From Pseudomonas mucidolens (GTDB lineage Bacteria > Pseudomonadota > Gammaproteobacteria > Pseudomonadales > Pseudomonadaceae), in assembly GCF_900106045.1 (NCBI RefSeq), contig NZ_LT629802.1, positions 3,348,001 to 3,412,000 of the forward strand: a stretch of 64,000 nt of DNA. Direction: 5' to 3'. This document shows positions 10,676 to 21,386 of this stretch, one piece after another (within the stretch, counting starts at the first letter, position 1; each line of letters begins with the position of its first letter). The notes under the pieces are model-generated. The model made no database searches. It saw only the letters and a list, made by a program, of their open reading frames with translations, and had not been told where the DNA came from. The position numbers and the translations under genes are program-made.

Positions 10676-11686
10676 CTAAGGCAACAGATCCTCAAGACGA
10701 CCATGCAAGCGTTGCGGCAGGTTTTCCTGGATCTCGATCAACGCTCGTGCAATGGCACTCTGAAAACCCTGGACCCCGGCAGAACCGTGGCTTTTCACCA
10801 CGATTCCCTGTAACCCGAGAAAACTTGCGCCATTATGCCGCGCGGGTGCCAAGTCCGCCTGCAAACGTCGCATCAACGGCAACGCCAACGCGCCAACCAG
10901 TCGTGAAGCAAGGTTGCGCTTGAACAGCGCCTCGATGCGCGCCGCAATCATTGTCGCAAGGCCTTCGCTGGACTTGAGCAGAATATTGCCGACAAAGCCG
11001 TCGCACACCACCACATCGGCCTCGCCACGATATAACCCGTCACCCTCGACGAACCCGATGTAGTTCAAGCCACGCGCTTGCTGCAACAGGCTTGCCGCCA
11101 ACTTGACCTGCTGATTCCCCTTGATGTCCTCGGTACCGATATTGAGCAAGGCCACCCGAGGCCGCACCACACCCAGCGCTTGCGCCGCCACCGAGCCCAT
11201 CAGGGCAAAATGCAGCAGATGCTCGGCGCTGCAATCGACATTCGCCCCCAAATCCAGCAACTGACAGTAACCGCGCTGGGTCGGAATGGCCGCGACCATC
11301 GCTGGCCGATCGATGCCCGGCAAGGTTTTTAATACAAAGCGCGACAACGCCATCAAGGCGCCTGTGTTGCCGGCACTGACACACGCCTGGGCCTTGCCAT
11401 CGCGCACAAGCTCGAGGGCCACGCGCATCGACGAATCCGGCTTGCTACGCAGCGCTTGAGCAGGCTTTTCATCCATGCCAATGGTTTCGCTGGCCGGCGT
11501 AATCGTCAGGCGCGCGCGATCCACCGCCGGATGGCTGGCAATTAATTCTTCAAGTAAGGAGGGTTGGCCGACGAGGGTCAGGTGCAGCGAGGGCGTAGCG
11601 GACAGACTGGCGATACAGGCCTGAACAATGCTGCGGGGACCGAAGTCCCCGCCCATTGCGTCAATCGCGATGACTTGAGCAGACAA
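10676..11686 (-). CDS. plsX: Phosphate acyltransferase PlsX
   Basis: Converts acyl-ACP to acyl-phosphate, the donor PlsY uses to start glycerophospholipids. The N-terminal [12 protein letters not shown] and the internal SAGNTGA motif are the PlsX signatures. 336 residues. The start is a TTG at 11686, only four bases after rpmF; no ATG or GTG fits the conserved N-terminus. The rpmF-plsX-fabD-fabG-acpP order links ribosome output to lipid synthesis, as in E. coli. Confidence 0.95.
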   Translation of the reverse strand: MSAQVIAIDAMGGDFGPRSIVQACIASLSATPSLHLTLVGQPSLLEELIASHPAVDRARLTITPASETIGMDEKPAQALRSKPDSSMRVALELVRDGKAQACVSAGNTGALMALSRFVLKTLPGIDRPAMVAAIPTQRGYCQLLDLGANVDCSAEHLLHFALMGSVAAQALGVVRPRVALLNIGTEDIKGNQQVKLAASLLQQARGLNYIGFVEGDGLYRGEADVVVCDGFVGNILLKSSEGLATMIAARIEALFKRNLASRLVGALALPLMRRLQADLAPARHNGASFLGLQGIVVKSHGSAGVQGFQSAIARALIEIQENLPQRLHGRLEDLLP

Positions 11687-11690
11687 GTGA

Positions 11691-11873
11691 TTACTCGTCA
11701 GCGCCCTTGTCGATCACTTTACGACCACGGTATACGCCTTCTGGCGATACGTGGTGACGCAGGTGAACTTCACCAGTGGTCTTTTCTACGGACAGAGTGC
11801 TAGCCTCGAGAGCATCGTGGGAACGACGCATGTCACGGGCAGAGCGGGATTTTTTGTTCTGCTGAACAGCCAT
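11691..11873 (-). CDS. rpmF: 50S ribosomal protein L32
   Basis: 60 residues, with the conserved N-terminus [22 protein letters not shown] after Met removal. It has no zinc-ribbon cysteines, so it is the cysteine-free form usual in these bacteria. It lies 13 bases after yceD and four before plsX. Confidence 0.97.
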
Positions 11874-11886
11874 AATTGATTAACTC

Positions 11887-12417
11887 CTAAACGTTTGGGT
11901 CACGCTTTAACTGCGCCAATACACTGAACGGGTTGGACCGCGTTACCTCGTCCTCGCTCGGTTCGGGCTCGTCATCGAGGCCCGCCGGCTGCTGGCATTC
12001 TTCCGGATGATGAGCAGGCACAATGGGCAAGGCGAGCAAAAGCTCCTCCTCGATCAGTGCATGCAGATCCAAAGGATCTTCGCCCAGTTCCAGCACGTCA
12101 TAACCTTTCGGCAACGACTGGGTATTCGCACCCTCTTTCACCACAGCATAACTGCATTCGCTGTGGATCGGCAGGGTGACCAGCTCAAGACAACGCTGGC
12201 AAACCATTTTGACTTCGGTGTCGATAAAGCTGTGAATGACCACAGATTTACGTTCATCTCGTTCAAAAACGAATTTAGCCTGCACCGTACCGACAGTGTC
12301 GGAAAGCGGGTCGCAGAGTCTCTCCAAATCGGCTAGCAGCAGCTCACCTTGAAGGGTGGTGCCACGATCAGCCAATTTGCGCGGGTCAACGTGAGGTGGA
12401 ATCGGGTCATTCAACAT
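11887..12417 (-). CDS. yceD: YceD/DUF177 family protein
   Basis: An acidic protein of 176 residues of the DUF177 family. It is found beside rpmF in most bacteria and implicated in 23S rRNA or large-subunit biogenesis in plants and bacteria. A CQRC motif occurs mid-protein and a Glu/Pro-rich stretch near the C-terminus. I chose the ATG at 12417 (MLNDPIPPHVDPRKLADRG). The upstream ATG at 12441 adds eight residues outside the family consensus. It is divergent from maf, with shared promoter space at 12418-12522. Confidence 0.9.
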   Translation of the reverse strand: MLNDPIPPHVDPRKLADRGTTLQGELLLADLERLCDPLSDTVGTVQAKFVFERDERKSVVIHSFIDTEVKMVCQRCLELVTLPIHSECSYAVVKEGANTQSLPKGYDVLELGEDPLDLHALIEEELLLALPIVPAHHPEECQQPAGLDDEPEPSEDEVTRSNPFSVLAQLKRDPNV

Positions 12418-12522
12418 AGGCGCAGCATTATAGGGATGCACCCGGCCATGTCAAAGGAAATTCAGCCCTGTGCGTCAGCCGGTCACGCCGCTAGAATTCC
12501 CGACTGCCTTGAGGAGACGTCG

Positions 12523-13101
12523 ATGCTACCTTTATTACTCGCTTCCAGCTCCATTTATCGCCGGGAGTTGCTGAGCCGCCTGCACCTGCCGTTCATCTGC
12601 AGCTCACCGGATATCGACGAAAGCCCCTACTCGGATGAGTCCGCTATCGAGCTGGTCAAGCGCCTGGCCGAACAAAAGGCTCGCGCCCTCGCCGCCAGCC
12701 ATCCAGGACATTTGATCATCGGTTCCGATCAGGTGGCAGCGCTGGACGGCCGGATCATCGGCAAGCCCCACACGTTCGAGAACGCCCGCGAGCAACTGCT
12801 GGCGGCGAGCGGCAAGCAAGTCAGCTTTCTGACAGGCCTGGCGCTACTTAATAGCGAAACAGGCCAGTGCCAGGTCGACTGCGTTCCCTTTACCGTACAC
12901 ATGCGCGAACTGGGTGCCGAACGCATCGAACGCTACCTGCGGATTGAGCAACCGTATGACTGCGCCGGCAGTTTCAAGGCTGAAGGATTGGGTGTGAGTC
13001 TGTTCCAGGGTACCGAAGGGCCGGATGCCACCAGCCTTGTGGGTTTGCCACTGATTCGCCTGGTGGACATGCTGCTTGCCGAAGGCGTACAGATCCCCTA
13101 A
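12523..13101 (+). CDS. maf: Maf family nucleoside triphosphate pyrophosphatase (YceF type)
   Basis: 192 residues. The N-terminal LLLASSSIYRRELL and the IGSDQVAALDGRIIGKP segment are Maf signatures; the Asp in SDQV is the catalytic base. The YceF subgroup, which sits beside yceD/rpmF, hydrolyses m7GTP and is regarded as a house-cleaning enzyme. The start is the ATG at 12523, with GAGGAG ten bases upstream. The frame can be extended further upstream, but that would overlap yceD. It is convergent with sppA, with only 41 bases between them. Confidence 0.93.
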   Translation: MLPLLLASSSIYRRELLSRLHLPFICSSPDIDESPYSDESAIELVKRLAEQKARALAASHPGHLIIGSDQVAALDGRIIGKPHTFENAREQLLAASGKQVSFLTGLALLNSETGQCQVDCVPFTVHMRELGAERIERYLRIEQPYDCAGSFKAEGLGVSLFQGTEGPDATSLVGLPLIRLVDMLLAEGVQIP

Positions 13102-13142
13102 GAACACCGCTCCCACATTTTGAGCCATGTCAGCACAGGATT

Positions 13143-14132
13143 TCAGCGCAGGGTTGGGCCCTGGAAGCCCATGTACATCGCAAGCTTTTCCGCGATGCTG
13201 GCACCGAGCTTCTTGGAGAAGCGGTCAAACGGCGACTCCTCGACAGTGAAGTCCACCAGTTCTTTTTCGCCAATCACATCCCGCGCCACTGAACTGGCGC
13301 TGCCCAGACCATCGATCAAGCCGAGGGGCAACGCCTGTTCACCGGACCAGACCAAACCGGAAAACAGTTCCGGATGTTCTTTATCCTTGAGCCGGTCACC
13401 GCGCCCCTGCTTCACACTGGCAATGAACTGCCGATGAGTGGTATCCAGCACGCCTTGCCAGAACGCGGTTTCGTCAGCCTTCTGCGGCTGGAACGGATCC
13501 AGGAACGCCTTGTGCTCGCCCGAGGTGTAGGTCCGGCGCTCCACACCCAGCTTTTGCATGGCGCCGACAAAACCATAACCGGCCGCCGTCACACCAATGG
13601 AACCGACCAGGCTGGCCTTGTCGGCGTAAATCTGATCCGCGGCGCTGGCGATATAATAGGCACCAGAAGCCCCCAGATCTGAAATCACCGCATATAGCTT
13701 GGTGTCCGGATGCAGGGCGCGCAGACGACGAATCTCGTCATACACATAACCCGACTGCACAGGACTGCCGCCCGGGCTGTTAATGCGCAGCACCACGCCT
13801 TTGACTTTCGGATCCTTGAAAGCCGCCCGCAGACTGCTGACGATATTGTCGGCACTGGCGGACTCCTTGTCGGCGATCACTCCGCGCACTTCGATCAACG
13901 CGGTGTAATGGCTGCCCAGCCCGGCGCCTTTCTCCACGTCCATCAGAGGACTGAAGAGCGCCAGCATGCCCAGCAGATAAGTAAACGTCAGCAGCTTGAA
14001 AAAGATCCCCCAACGCCGCGCGCGGCGCTGCTCCTGAACACCCGCCAGCAGCGTCTTTTCCAGCAACTTCCAGCTTTTTCCATCGCCGTCATCCGCACCG
14101 GCCTTACTCGGCGCTTTCCACTCATCGGTCAT
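13143..14132 (-). CDS. sppA: Signal peptide peptidase SppA, short form
   Basis: An S49 serine protease that degrades cleaved signal peptides in the membrane. One transmembrane helix lies at about residues 41-62. The catalytic Ser156 is in DLGASGAYYIA and the Lys is 208 in SGEHKAF. The SPGGSP oxyanion motif is at 119-124. At 329 residues it is the single-domain form, about half the E. coli length, as is usual for Pseudomonas. It starts at an ATG at 14132, 21 bases after the HAD gene. Confidence 0.93.
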   Translation of the reverse strand: MTDEWKAPSKAGADDGDGKSWKLLEKTLLAGVQEQRRARRWGIFFKLLTFTYLLGMLALFSPLMDVEKGAGLGSHYTALIEVRGVIADKESASADNIVSSLRAAFKDPKVKGVVLRINSPGGSPVQSGYVYDEIRRLRALHPDTKLYAVISDLGASGAYYIASAADQIYADKASLVGSIGVTAAGYGFVGAMQKLGVERRTYTSGEHKAFLDPFQPQKADETAFWQGVLDTTHRQFIASVKQGRGDRLKDKEHPELFSGLVWSGEQALPLGLIDGLGSASSVARDVIGEKELVDFTVEESPFDRFSKKLGASIAEKLAMYMGFQGPTLR

Positions 14133-14153
14133 GCCATCTACCCCAGCAAAAAC

Positions 14154-14816
14154 TTAATTGGCCTGGCCCAGCCAGGCGTGCAGTTCAGGAAAACGATCAA
14201 TCGTCAGCCGCGGCTCATAAGCCTGCAGGCCCTCGGCCGACTGGGCGCCATAGCTGACGGCGACACTGTCCATCCCGGCATTGCGCGCCATCATCAGGTC
14301 GAACGACGCATCCCCTACCATCAATGCCTGGCGCGGCGACACCCCGCAGTGCGCCATGATCTGCTCGAGCATCAGCGGATGCGGTTTGCTGGCAGTTTCA
14401 TCCGCCGCGCGGGTGATATCGAAATAATCTTCCCAGCCATTGGCCTTCAGCACCCGATCCAGGCCGCGTCGCGCCTTGCCCGTGGCAACCGCCAACTGAT
14501 AACCCTCGGCGCGCAATGCCTCCAGAGACTGCACCACGCCCTCAAACAAGGGTGACGGTTCAGCCTCCAGGGCAATGTAGTGATCGGCGTAGTGCTGACG
14601 AAAGACTCTTAACTCCTCGTCAGCAATCTGCGGGTACAAGGTACGAATCGCCTCCGGCAAACCCAGGCCGATGATGCCCTTGACCGCCAGGTCGTCACAC
14701 AACTCAAACCCCGAACGCGTCGAGGCCATATGCATCGACTCGACAATCCGACCAATGGAGTCGCACAACGTGCCATCCCAATCAAAGATCAGTAGCTTGT
14801 AGTCAAGGCGCGACAC
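14154..14816 (-). CDS. HAD superfamily phosphatase, phosphoglycolate phosphatase-like
   Basis: 220 residues with the HAD motifs: DWDGTL (nucleophile Asp12, acid Asp14), VATGKAR for motif II, a Lys in SKPHP and VGDASFD for motif IV. The cap is the small helical type of Gph-like enzymes. The substrate cannot be read from sequence, so phosphoglycolate is only the nearest family name. The start is GTG at 14816, overlapping rluC by 14 bases, so it is probably coupled to it. Confidence 0.88.
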   Translation of the reverse strand: MSRLDYKLLIFDWDGTLCDSIGRIVESMHMASTRSGFELCDDLAVKGIIGLGLPEAIRTLYPQIADEELRVFRQHYADHYIALEAEPSPLFEGVVQSLEALRAEGYQLAVATGKARRGLDRVLKANGWEDYFDITRAADETASKPHPLMLEQIMAHCGVSPRQALMVGDASFDLMMARNAGMDSVAVSYGAQSAEGLQAYEPRLTIDRFPELHAWLGQAN

Positions 14817-15762
14817 TCAGGCGCTCCACGGTCTTGGCCCACATCTCATCGACGGGCGCCTGCAACTTCAACTCGCCACCATCGGGCAACGGTACCGTGA
14901 GCATGTAGGCGTGCAGGAACAGTCGCTTGCCGCCCAGGTCACGAATCTCCCTGGAGAAATCCTCATCGCCGTATTTGCTGTCGCCGGCGATCGAATGGCC
15001 CGCGTGCAGGGTGTGAACACGAATCTGGTGGGTTCGACCGGTCACCGGCTTGGCCTCGACCAGGGTGGCGAAATCACCGAAGCGGCGCAGCACCTTAAAT
15101 AGCGTCAGCGCCTCCTTGCCCTCCTCGTCCACCTCGACCATCCGTTCGCCCGAGCGCAGATTGCTCTTCTGCAACGGCGCGCGAACACTCTTGATCGAAG
15201 AGGCCCAATTGCCACGCACCAGCGCCATGTAGCGCTTATCCACGCCGTCGCCGCGCAAGGCGGTATGCAAATGGCGCAGCATGCTGCGCTTCTTGGCAAT
15301 CATCAGCAGGCCGGAGGTGTCGCGGTCCAGGCGATGGACCAGTTCCAGCTCCTTGGCATCCGGGCGTAACTGACGAAAGGCTTCGATAACCCCGAAACTC
15401 AGGCCGCTGCCACCGTGGACCGCAATCCCGCAGGGCTTGTTGATCACGATCAGCTTGTTATCTTCGAACACAATCGAAGCTTCCAGGCGCTGCAACAGAC
15501 CCTGGGCCAGCGGGACCGGCTCGTCGCGCTCCGGCACGCGCACCGGCGGCACGCGGACGATATCGCCCGCCTGCAGCTTGTACTCGGGCTTGATCCGCCC
15601 CTTGTTCACGCGCACTTCGCCTTTACGCAAAATGCGATAAATCAAGGTCTTGGGCACGCCTTTGAGCCTGGCAAGAAGAAAGTTGTCGATGCGTTGGCCG
15701 GCATATTCCGGCGAGACCTCAAGCAGCTGGACGCTGGGGGTCGGGGGGGCGGTAGTCGTCAT
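14803..15762 (-). CDS. rluC: 23S rRNA pseudouridine synthase RluC
   Basis: Makes pseudouridines at 955, 2504 and 2580 of 23S rRNA (E. coli numbering). An N-terminal S4 RNA-binding domain spans about residues 20-75. The catalytic domain has HRLDRDTSG, where Asp146 is the nucleophile. 319 residues, normal length. It starts at an ATG at 15762 and is divergent from rne, the standard gamma-proteobacterial arrangement. Confidence 0.95.
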   Translation of the reverse strand: MTTTAPPTPSVQLLEVSPEYAGQRIDNFLLARLKGVPKTLIYRILRKGEVRVNKGRIKPEYKLQAGDIVRVPPVRVPERDEPVPLAQGLLQRLEASIVFEDNKLIVINKPCGIAVHGGSGLSFGVIEAFRQLRPDAKELELVHRLDRDTSGLLMIAKKRSMLRHLHTALRGDGVDKRYMALVRGNWASSIKSVRAPLQKSNLRSGERMVEVDEEGKEALTLFKVLRRFGDFATLVEAKPVTGRTHQIRVHTLHAGHSIAGDSKYGDEDFSREIRDLGGKRLFLHAYMLTVPLPDGGELKLQAPVDEMWAKTVERLSVAP

Positions 15763-16480
15763 GCCGGGAATGATAACAATTTTTTATGGAATTGAAGCAC
15801 TTAATCATTGCTGATATAGTCGCGAACGCCGCCAAAAGTGGCCCGGACAGAGGACTGGCGACAGACTGCCAGCCCTGACCATCGCAATTCATCAGGACGC
15901 AAGGCCGTCCTACGGGGCTTTCGCCACCCTGGAAGGCTCAGGATTGTAACAAGCGCAGGTGACATGAGGCCTGAAGCGAGCTTGAAAAGCAGGGTCATTA
16001 CCCGCCTTTCATGCCGATATTCACGGCCAGTTCACAAAGTGCAGTCAGTCCTGGACCAGACCACGGCGAATGTTTCGGAAACAACGCCTGTTATTAGCCA
16101 TGAGCGTGAACTCCCCATTGGAGAACACGGTAAATGCCAACCCGCTGCGGATTCTGCGCGCGGCAGCACCCGAATTATCAGGGATACGTGTAGGGTGGAG
16201 ATGCACAACCGTCGGACCGTGTAGCACTAGGCTTATTTTAGACGCTTCATCTCGTCCACAGTCGTCGGTTGATTCCTCCTCCTGACCTTAGCTTTTGTTG
16301 AAGTGGTGTCTTGTCACCACAGCTAACAATGCAGGACGCGTCCGTCGCGATACCGGCCCAATTGGCTCGATATTGCTGGACACTGGAGTGGCCAACCACT
16401 CTTGACGCACCTGACACCGACCGTGAGAAGTCGTGTGTGCCGAACGCCGTTTCCGGCAGCCCGGAAACCGACGGTACAAC
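15763..16480 (+). promoter_or_regulatory. rluC-rne divergent region with structured rne 5' leader
   Basis: A 718-base gap with no convincing gene. Its right half is rich in perfect hairpins: TTAGCT/AGCTAA outside GTGGTG/CACCAC (16288-16326), GAGTGG/CCACTC with a 4-base loop (16386-16401) and GTTTCCGG/CCGGAAAC (16449-16468), which ends 12 bases before the rne ATG. E. coli RNase E controls its own mRNA through hairpins in a roughly 360-nt leader. In Pseudomonas a conserved motif named rne-II has been described upstream of rne, and these hairpins are the likely counterpart. The exact transcription start is not assigned. Confidence 0.65.
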
Positions 16481-19400
16481 ATGAAAAGAATGCTGATTAA
16501 CGCAACCCAACCCGAAGAGTTGCGTGTTGCACTGGTAGATGGCCAACGCCTCTACGACCTGGACATTGAATCCGGTGCACGCGAGCAAAAGAAGGCCAAC
16601 ATCTATAAAGGCCGGATTACTCGCATCGAACCAAGCCTTGAGGCTGCCTTTGTCGATTTCGGCTCCGAGCGCCACGGCTTCCTGCCCCTCAAAGAAATCT
16701 CCCGCGAGTACTTCAAGAAAGCCCCTGAAGGCCGTGTGAACATCAAGGACGTCCTGAGCGAAGGCCAGGAAGTCATCGTCCAGGTCGAAAAAGAAGAACG
16801 TGGCAACAAGGGCGCAGCCCTGACCACCTTCATCAGCCTGGCTGGCCGTTATCTGGTCCTGATGCCGAACAACCCACGTGCCGGCGGCATTTCCCGTCGC
16901 ATCGAAGGCGAAGAACGCAACGAATTGCGTGAAGCGCTGAACGGCTTGATCGCTCCGGCCGACATGGGCCTGATCGTGCGCACTGCCGGCCTGGGCCGCA
17001 GCAGCGAAGAAATGCAGTGGGACCTCGATTACCTGCTGCAACTGTGGACCGCTATCAAAGAAGCGTCCCTGGATCGTTCCGCGCCATTCCTGATCTACCA
17101 GGAAAGCAACGTGATCATCCGCGCCATCCGCGATTACCTGCGCCAGGACATCGGCGAAGTGCTGATCGACAGCGTTGAAGCCCAGGACGAAGCCCTGGCC
17201 TTCATCCGCCAGGTGATGCCGCAGTACGCCAGCAAGATCAAGCTGTACGAAGACAGCGTTCCGCTGTTCAACCGTTTCCAGATCGAAAGCCAGATCGAAA
17301 CCGCCTTCCAGCGCGTCGTCGAACTGCCTTCCGGCGGCTCCATCGTGATCGATCCGACCGAAGCCCTGGTGTCCATCGACATCAACTCGGCACGCGCCAC
17401 CAAAGGCAGCGACATCGAAGAAACCGCCTTGCAGACCAACCTGGAAGCGGCTGAAGAGATCGCCCGCCAATTGCGCCTGCGTGATATCGGCGGCCTGATC
17501 GTCATCGACTTCATTGACATGACTCCGGCCAAGAACCAGCGCGCCGTGGAAGAAAAAGTCCGCGAATGCCTGGAAGCTGACCGTGCCCGCGTACAGGTCG
17601 GCCGTATCTCGCGCTTCGGCCTGCTGGAAATGTCCCGTCAGCGCCTGCGTCCATCCCTGGGCGAAAGCAGCGGCATCGTCTGCCCGCGTTGCAACGGCAC
17701 CGGCATCATCCGTGACGTTGAATCGCTGTCCCTGGCGATCCTGCGCCTGATCGAAGAAGAAGCCCTGAAAGACCGCACCGCCGAAGTCCGCGCGCAAGTG
17801 CCGATCCCGGTTGCAGCCTTCCTGCTCAACGAGAAGCGCAACTCGATCACCAAGATCGAACTGCGCACCCGCGCCCGTATCGTCATCCTGCCGAACGACC
17901 ACCTCGAAACGCCGCACTTCGAAGTGCAGCGCCTGCGTGATGACAGCCCGGAAGCTCACACCAACCAGTCCAGCTACGAAATCGCCGCTGCCGCCGCCGA
18001 AGTCGAAGAAGTCCAGCCGGCCGCCGCAACCCGCACCCTGGTTCGCCAGGAAGCGGCCGTCAAGACCGCACCCGCGCGTGCCAACGCGCCGGTCCCAACC
18101 GAAGCCGCTGCACCGGCTGCTGCCCCGGCCGCCATGCCAGAGCCTAGCCTGTTCAAGGGCCTGGTGAAGTCCCTGGTCAGCCTGTTCGCGACCAAGGAAG
18201 AGCCTGCGGCACCAGTTGTCGTCGAGAAACCGGCCACTGAACGCCCTGCCCGCAACGAAGAGCGTCGCAACGGTCGCCAGCAAAGCCGTAACCGTAACGG
18301 TCGCCGCGACGAAGAGCGCAAACCGCGCGAAGAACGTGCTCCGCGTGAAGAACGCGCGCCACGCGAAGAGCGTCAGCCTCGCGAAGCCCGTGAAGAGACC
18401 CCAGCCGTAGCCCGCGAAGAACGCGCACCACGCGCCCCTCGCGAAGAACGTGCTCCGCGTGCACCGCGTGAAGACCGCAAGCCACGTGGCGAGCGTGAAG
18501 AACGTGTACGTGAACTGCGCGAGCCGCTGGATGCTGCCCCGGCAGTCGCCGCTGCCGCCAGCACCGAAGAACGTCCGGCCCGCCAGCCACGTGAAGAGCG
18601 CGCACCACGCCCACCGCGTGAAGAGCGTCAACCGCGTGCCGAACAGGCTGCTGCGGCCAGCGAAGAAGAACTGCTGTCCAACGAAGAGCAACTGCAGGAA
18701 GACGGTCAGGACAACGCCGAAAGCGATCGTCCACGCCGCCGCTCCCGTGGCCAGCGTCGTCGCAGCAACCGTCGTGAGCGTCAACGCGATGCGAACGGCA
18801 ATGTGATCGAAGGTTCGGAAGAAAACGCCGAAACCACCGAGGCCTCCGCGACAAGCGAGCCGACCGCTGCCGATCTGGCTGCCGGCCTGGCCGTTACCGC
18901 TGCGGTTGCCAGCTCGGTCATCAGCGCTCCAGCTGAAGTCGAGGCCAACCAGCAGGCTGAACGCGCCACCGCTGCCGTGCAGGAAACCGTGACGCCTGAA
19001 GCGCCGGCCGTCGAAGCCACGACCGTGGTCGAAGCACCAGCCGCTCCAGAAGTCGAAGTTGCTCCGGCTCCTGAAGCCGAGCCTGAAGTCAAAGCAGCCG
19101 CCGAACCGGTGGTCGAGGCCGAGCCACAGGTTGTAGCTGAAGCTGTTGTCGAAACACCTGCTGCCGAGCCAACCCCACCAGTGCGTGAAGTTCGCGAAGA
19201 ACAGACCGCCTTCCAGTGGGTTGCCGAGCCAGCCGTGGCTGTCGAAGCACCAGCGCCGACGCCAGTGGAAGAAGCTCCGACTCCAACTGCCGAGGTGGTT
19301 GTGGTTGAACCTGTAGTGGTTGCTGAGCCGGTTGTGGTTGCAGAACCTGCTCCGGTCGCTGAAGAAACCCCAGTGGTTGCTGAAGCTGCCGCTCCAGTGG

Positions 19401-19708
19401 TTGCAGCGCCAGTCAGCGCCCTGACCGAAAATGGTCGAGCGCCGAACGATCCACGTGAAGTGCGTCGCCGCAAGCGTGAAGCCGAGCGTCTGCAGAAGGA
19501 AGCCGAACAGGCCGCCGCTGCGGCTCCGGCCATCGTCGAAGCCGCACCGGTTGTGGCTGAAGTTGTCGAGGCGCAAGCCCCGTCCACCGAAGCCGCGGTT
19601 GAGCCTACCGCTCCTTCCATCGACGAGAATCTGCATTCCGTCGAGGAAGTGATCGAGCACAACCCTAAAGCCCTGGAAGAAGAGCACGAGCCTAAACCCC
19701 TCGCCTGA
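16481..19708 (+). CDS. rne: Ribonuclease E
   Basis: The essential endoribonuclease and degradosome scaffold, 1075 residues. The N-terminal catalytic half has the S1 domain (about 35-120), the DNase-I-like active-site Asp300 and Asp343 and the Zn-link Cys401/Cys404 (CPRCNGTG); all sit three or so positions before their E. coli counterparts. The C-terminal half (after about 530) is disordered. It has a basic zone of repeated PREER/APR units at about 600-710, an Ala/Val/Glu/Pro-rich zone at about 800-980, and a terminal [17 protein letters not shown] segment that could be a partner-binding microdomain. The start is the ATG at 16481; the 16 extra codons upstream fall within a leader hairpin. Confidence 0.97.
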   Translation: MKRMLINATQPEELRVALVDGQRLYDLDIESGAREQKKANIYKGRITRIEPSLEAAFVDFGSERHGFLPLKEISREYFKKAPEGRVNIKDVLSEGQEVIVQVEKEERGNKGAALTTFISLAGRYLVLMPNNPRAGGISRRIEGEERNELREALNGLIAPADMGLIVRTAGLGRSSEEMQWDLDYLLQLWTAIKEASLDRSAPFLIYQESNVIIRAIRDYLRQDIGEVLIDSVEAQDEALAFIRQVMPQYASKIKLYEDSVPLFNRFQIESQIETAFQRVVELPSGGSIVIDPTEALVSIDINSARATKGSDIEETALQTNLEAAEEIARQLRLRDIGGLIVIDFIDMTPAKNQRAVEEKVRECLEADRARVQVGRISRFGLLEMSRQRLRPSLGESSGIVCPRCNGTGIIRDVESLSLAILRLIEEEALKDRTAEVRAQVPIPVAAFLLNEKRNSITKIELRTRARIVILPNDHLETPHFEVQRLRDDSPEAHTNQSSYEIAAAAAEVEEVQPAAATRTLVRQEAAVKTAPARANAPVPTEAAAPAAAPAAMPEPSLFKGLVKSLVSLFATKEEPAAPVVVEKPATERPARNEERRNGRQQSRNRNGRRDEERKPREERAPREERAPREERQPREAREETPAVAREERAPRAPREERAPRAPREDRKPRGEREERVRELREPLDAAPAVAAAASTEERPARQPREERAPRPPREERQPRAEQAAAASEEELLSNEEQLQEDGQDNAESDRPRRRSRGQRRRSNRRERQRDANGNVIEGSEENAETTEASATSEPTAADLAAGLAVTAAVASSVISAPAEVEANQQAERATAAVQETVTPEAPAVEATTVVEAPAAPEVEVAPAPEAEPEVKAAAEPVVEAEPQVVAEAVVETPAAEPTPPVREVREEQTAFQWVAEPAVAVEAPAPTPVEEAPTPTAEVVVVEPVVVAEPVVVAEPAPVAEETPVVAEAAAPVVAAPVSALTENGRAPNDPREVRRRKREAERLQKEAEQAAAAAPAIVEAAPVVAEVVEAQAPSTEAAVEPTAPSIDENLHSVEEVIEHNPKALEEEHEPKPLA

Positions 19709-19723
19709 TTCCATCGGCCACTG

Positions 19724-19759
19724 AAAAGCCCCGTCTGAGTGATCAGGCGGGGCTTTTTT
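19724..19759 (+). terminator. Intrinsic terminator of rne
   Basis: GCCCCGTCTGA pairs with TCAGGCGGGGC (one G-U pair) across a 4-base loop and is followed by a T-run. It lies 15 bases after the rne stop. On the other strand it is preceded by A, so it may also stop transcripts of the convergent cytidylyltransferase operon. Confidence 0.9.
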
Positions 19760-19803
19760 ATGCCGCATTGCTTACCTTGAAATGACTCCCGCGACTCAAC
19801 CCA

Positions 19804-20403
19804 TCACGCAGGCCCGATGGGTTTGAAGTCCAGCCGCTGTGGCACATCCACATCCCACAGCACGCCCGGATCACCCACCTGCACTTCCCGCACCGTGGCT
19901 CCGGCGAACAAGGCTTTCGCTCCACGGTCTCCGGAAAGTGCCATCAAGCCCGGCCCGAACGCGCGACCAAACCCCACCGGGTGCCCATGGCTGCCGCCCT
20001 GAACCGGAACGCAGATGCCATGCGCCTGCAGTCCTTCGATCACGCGTTCAACACTCGATGGCAGCACAAACGGCATATCCCCCAGCAGCACCAGCCAACC
20101 GTCCGATGAGCCGCTGGCTGTCACGGCTGCCGCGAGGCTATCGCCCATGCCGGACGAGTCCAGCAGCACGACCTCGCATCCGTAGTGCTGCGCCAGGCGT
20201 ATGACTTCGGTGCGCTCCGGGCGGGTCACCAGGCAGCGTTTTTTCACGCTGCACGGCAGGTTCACCAACACCTGCTCAATCACCGGTCGCGTAACGCCAT
20301 CGAGACCTACGCAGGACGCCAGCAACTTGTCCTGACCCGCCACCGCCCGAAAACGGCTGCCCTGCCCCGCCGCCAGTACGATCACGGCGATTGAGTCGGT
20401 CAA
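19804..20403 (-). CDS. Molybdenum cofactor cytidylyltransferase-like protein (MobA/MocA family)
   Basis: A nucleotidyltransferase of 199 residues with the LAAGQGSRFR nucleotide-binding motif at about 10-19, LLGDMPFV in the middle and GHPVGFGR later, all MocA/MobA-like features. It probably attaches CMP to molybdopterin to make the MCD cofactor used by xanthine-oxidase-type enzymes; the clustering with iorAB and xdhC supports this. The start is a TTG at 20403 overlapping the xdhC stop by four bases; a GTG six codons in is an alternative. Confidence 0.85.
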   Translation of the reverse strand: MTDSIAVIVLAAGQGSRFRAVAGQDKLLASCVGLDGVTRPVIEQVLVNLPCSVKKRCLVTRPERTEVIRLAQHYGCEVVLLDSSGMGDSLAAAVTASGSSDGWLVLLGDMPFVLPSSVERVIEGLQAHGICVPVQGGSHGHPVGFGRAFGPGLMALSGDRGAKALFAGATVREVQVGDPGVLWDVDVPQRLDFKPIGPA

Positions 20404-21386
20404 CTGACTGCCACCGACAACGGTTTTTTCTGCACCGCGACGATCCCGTTCTTGATCGCAACGATCTCCGCCATCAGCGACAACGCGATCTCTGCCGGCG
20501 TATGACTGCCAATATATAAACCAATCGGGCCGTGTAACCGCGCAATAGCCTGCGCGGCCATACCGAGCGCCGCCAGGTTTTCCCGCCGTTTCTGGCTGTT
20601 GACCTGCGAACCCAGGGCGCCAATGTAGAAGGCGCTGGAATTCAATGCGGTCAACAGCGCCATATCATCCAGTCGCGGATCATGGGTCAGGGCAACAACC
20701 GCGGTGCGCTCGTCGGTCTGGATAGCGAGCACCGCCTCATCGGGCATACCGGGCACGAAACGACCGTGCTGCTCCTCCCAGCCGTAGACGAATTCCTTGC
20801 GTGGATCGCAGATCAGCACTTCAAAATCCAACAACCGCGCCATTTCTGCCACATAACGCGACAGTTGGCCGGCCCCGATCAGCAGCAGACGCCAGCGCGG
20901 ACCGTAAATAGCGCGCAAGCACTTACCGTCAAAACTCAAGGTGTCGGTTTTGCCTGCGCTACTCAAGGTCACTTCACCGGTCGCCAGGACCAGCTCGCGG
21001 GCCACAATCTCGTGCGCTTCACAACGCGTCAACAACTCGGCCACCCAGGCCGGATCGCTCACCCGCTCCTCGGTCAGACGCAAGGTCCCGCCACATGGCA
21101 GACCAAAACGGGCCGCCTCGTCGCGAGTGACGCCGTAGGTCACCAACTGCACCGGCGGCCCCTCTTCCGGCAAACGGCCATCCTGCAAACGGGCAATCAG
21201 ATCATCCTCGATGCAGCCACCGGACACCGAACCGATCACCACGCCATCGCCGCGCAGGGCCAGCATGGCTCCCGGCGGACGCGGCGCGCTGCCCCAGGTC
21301 TGAACCACGCTGTACAACATCACACGATGCCCGGCGCGGCGCCATTCCAGCACGCTGCGCAAGACATTCAGGTCGACACTGTCCAT
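20400..21386 (-). CDS. XdhC/CoxF family molybdenum cofactor insertion chaperone
   Basis: 328 residues with an N-terminal XdhC/CoxI domain (SAPRPPGAMLAL; VSGGCIEDDL with the conserved Cys) and a C-terminal Rossmann-type XdhC_C domain starting near LLLIGAGQLSRYVA (about 166). Members bind the Mo cofactor, help sulfurate it and insert it into molybdenum hydroxylases. It shares one base with the iorB stop. The likely client is IorB. Confidence 0.9.
   Translation of the reverse strand: MDSVDLNVLRSVLEWRRAGHRVMLYSVVQTWGSAPRPPGAMLALRGDGVVIGSVSGGCIEDDLIARLQDGRLPEEGPPVQLVTYGVTRDEAARFGLPCGGTLRLTEERVSDPAWVAELLTRCEAHEIVARELVLATGEVTLSSAGKTDTLSFDGKCLRAIYGPRWRLLLIGAGQLSRYVAEMARLLDFEVLICDPRKEFVYGWEEQHGRFVPGMPDEAVLAIQTDERTAVVALTHDPRLDDMALLTALNSSAFYIGALGSQVNSQKRRENLAALGMAAQAIARLHGPIGLYIGSHTPAEIALSLMAEIVAIKNGIVAVQKKPLSVAVS

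Noticed and set aside
16247..19768. A 1173-codon open frame on the minus strand opposite rne
   Set aside because: It is antisense to the conserved RNase E gene and its composition (runs of Phe, Gly, Arg, Trp) reflects the codon bias of the rne strand.
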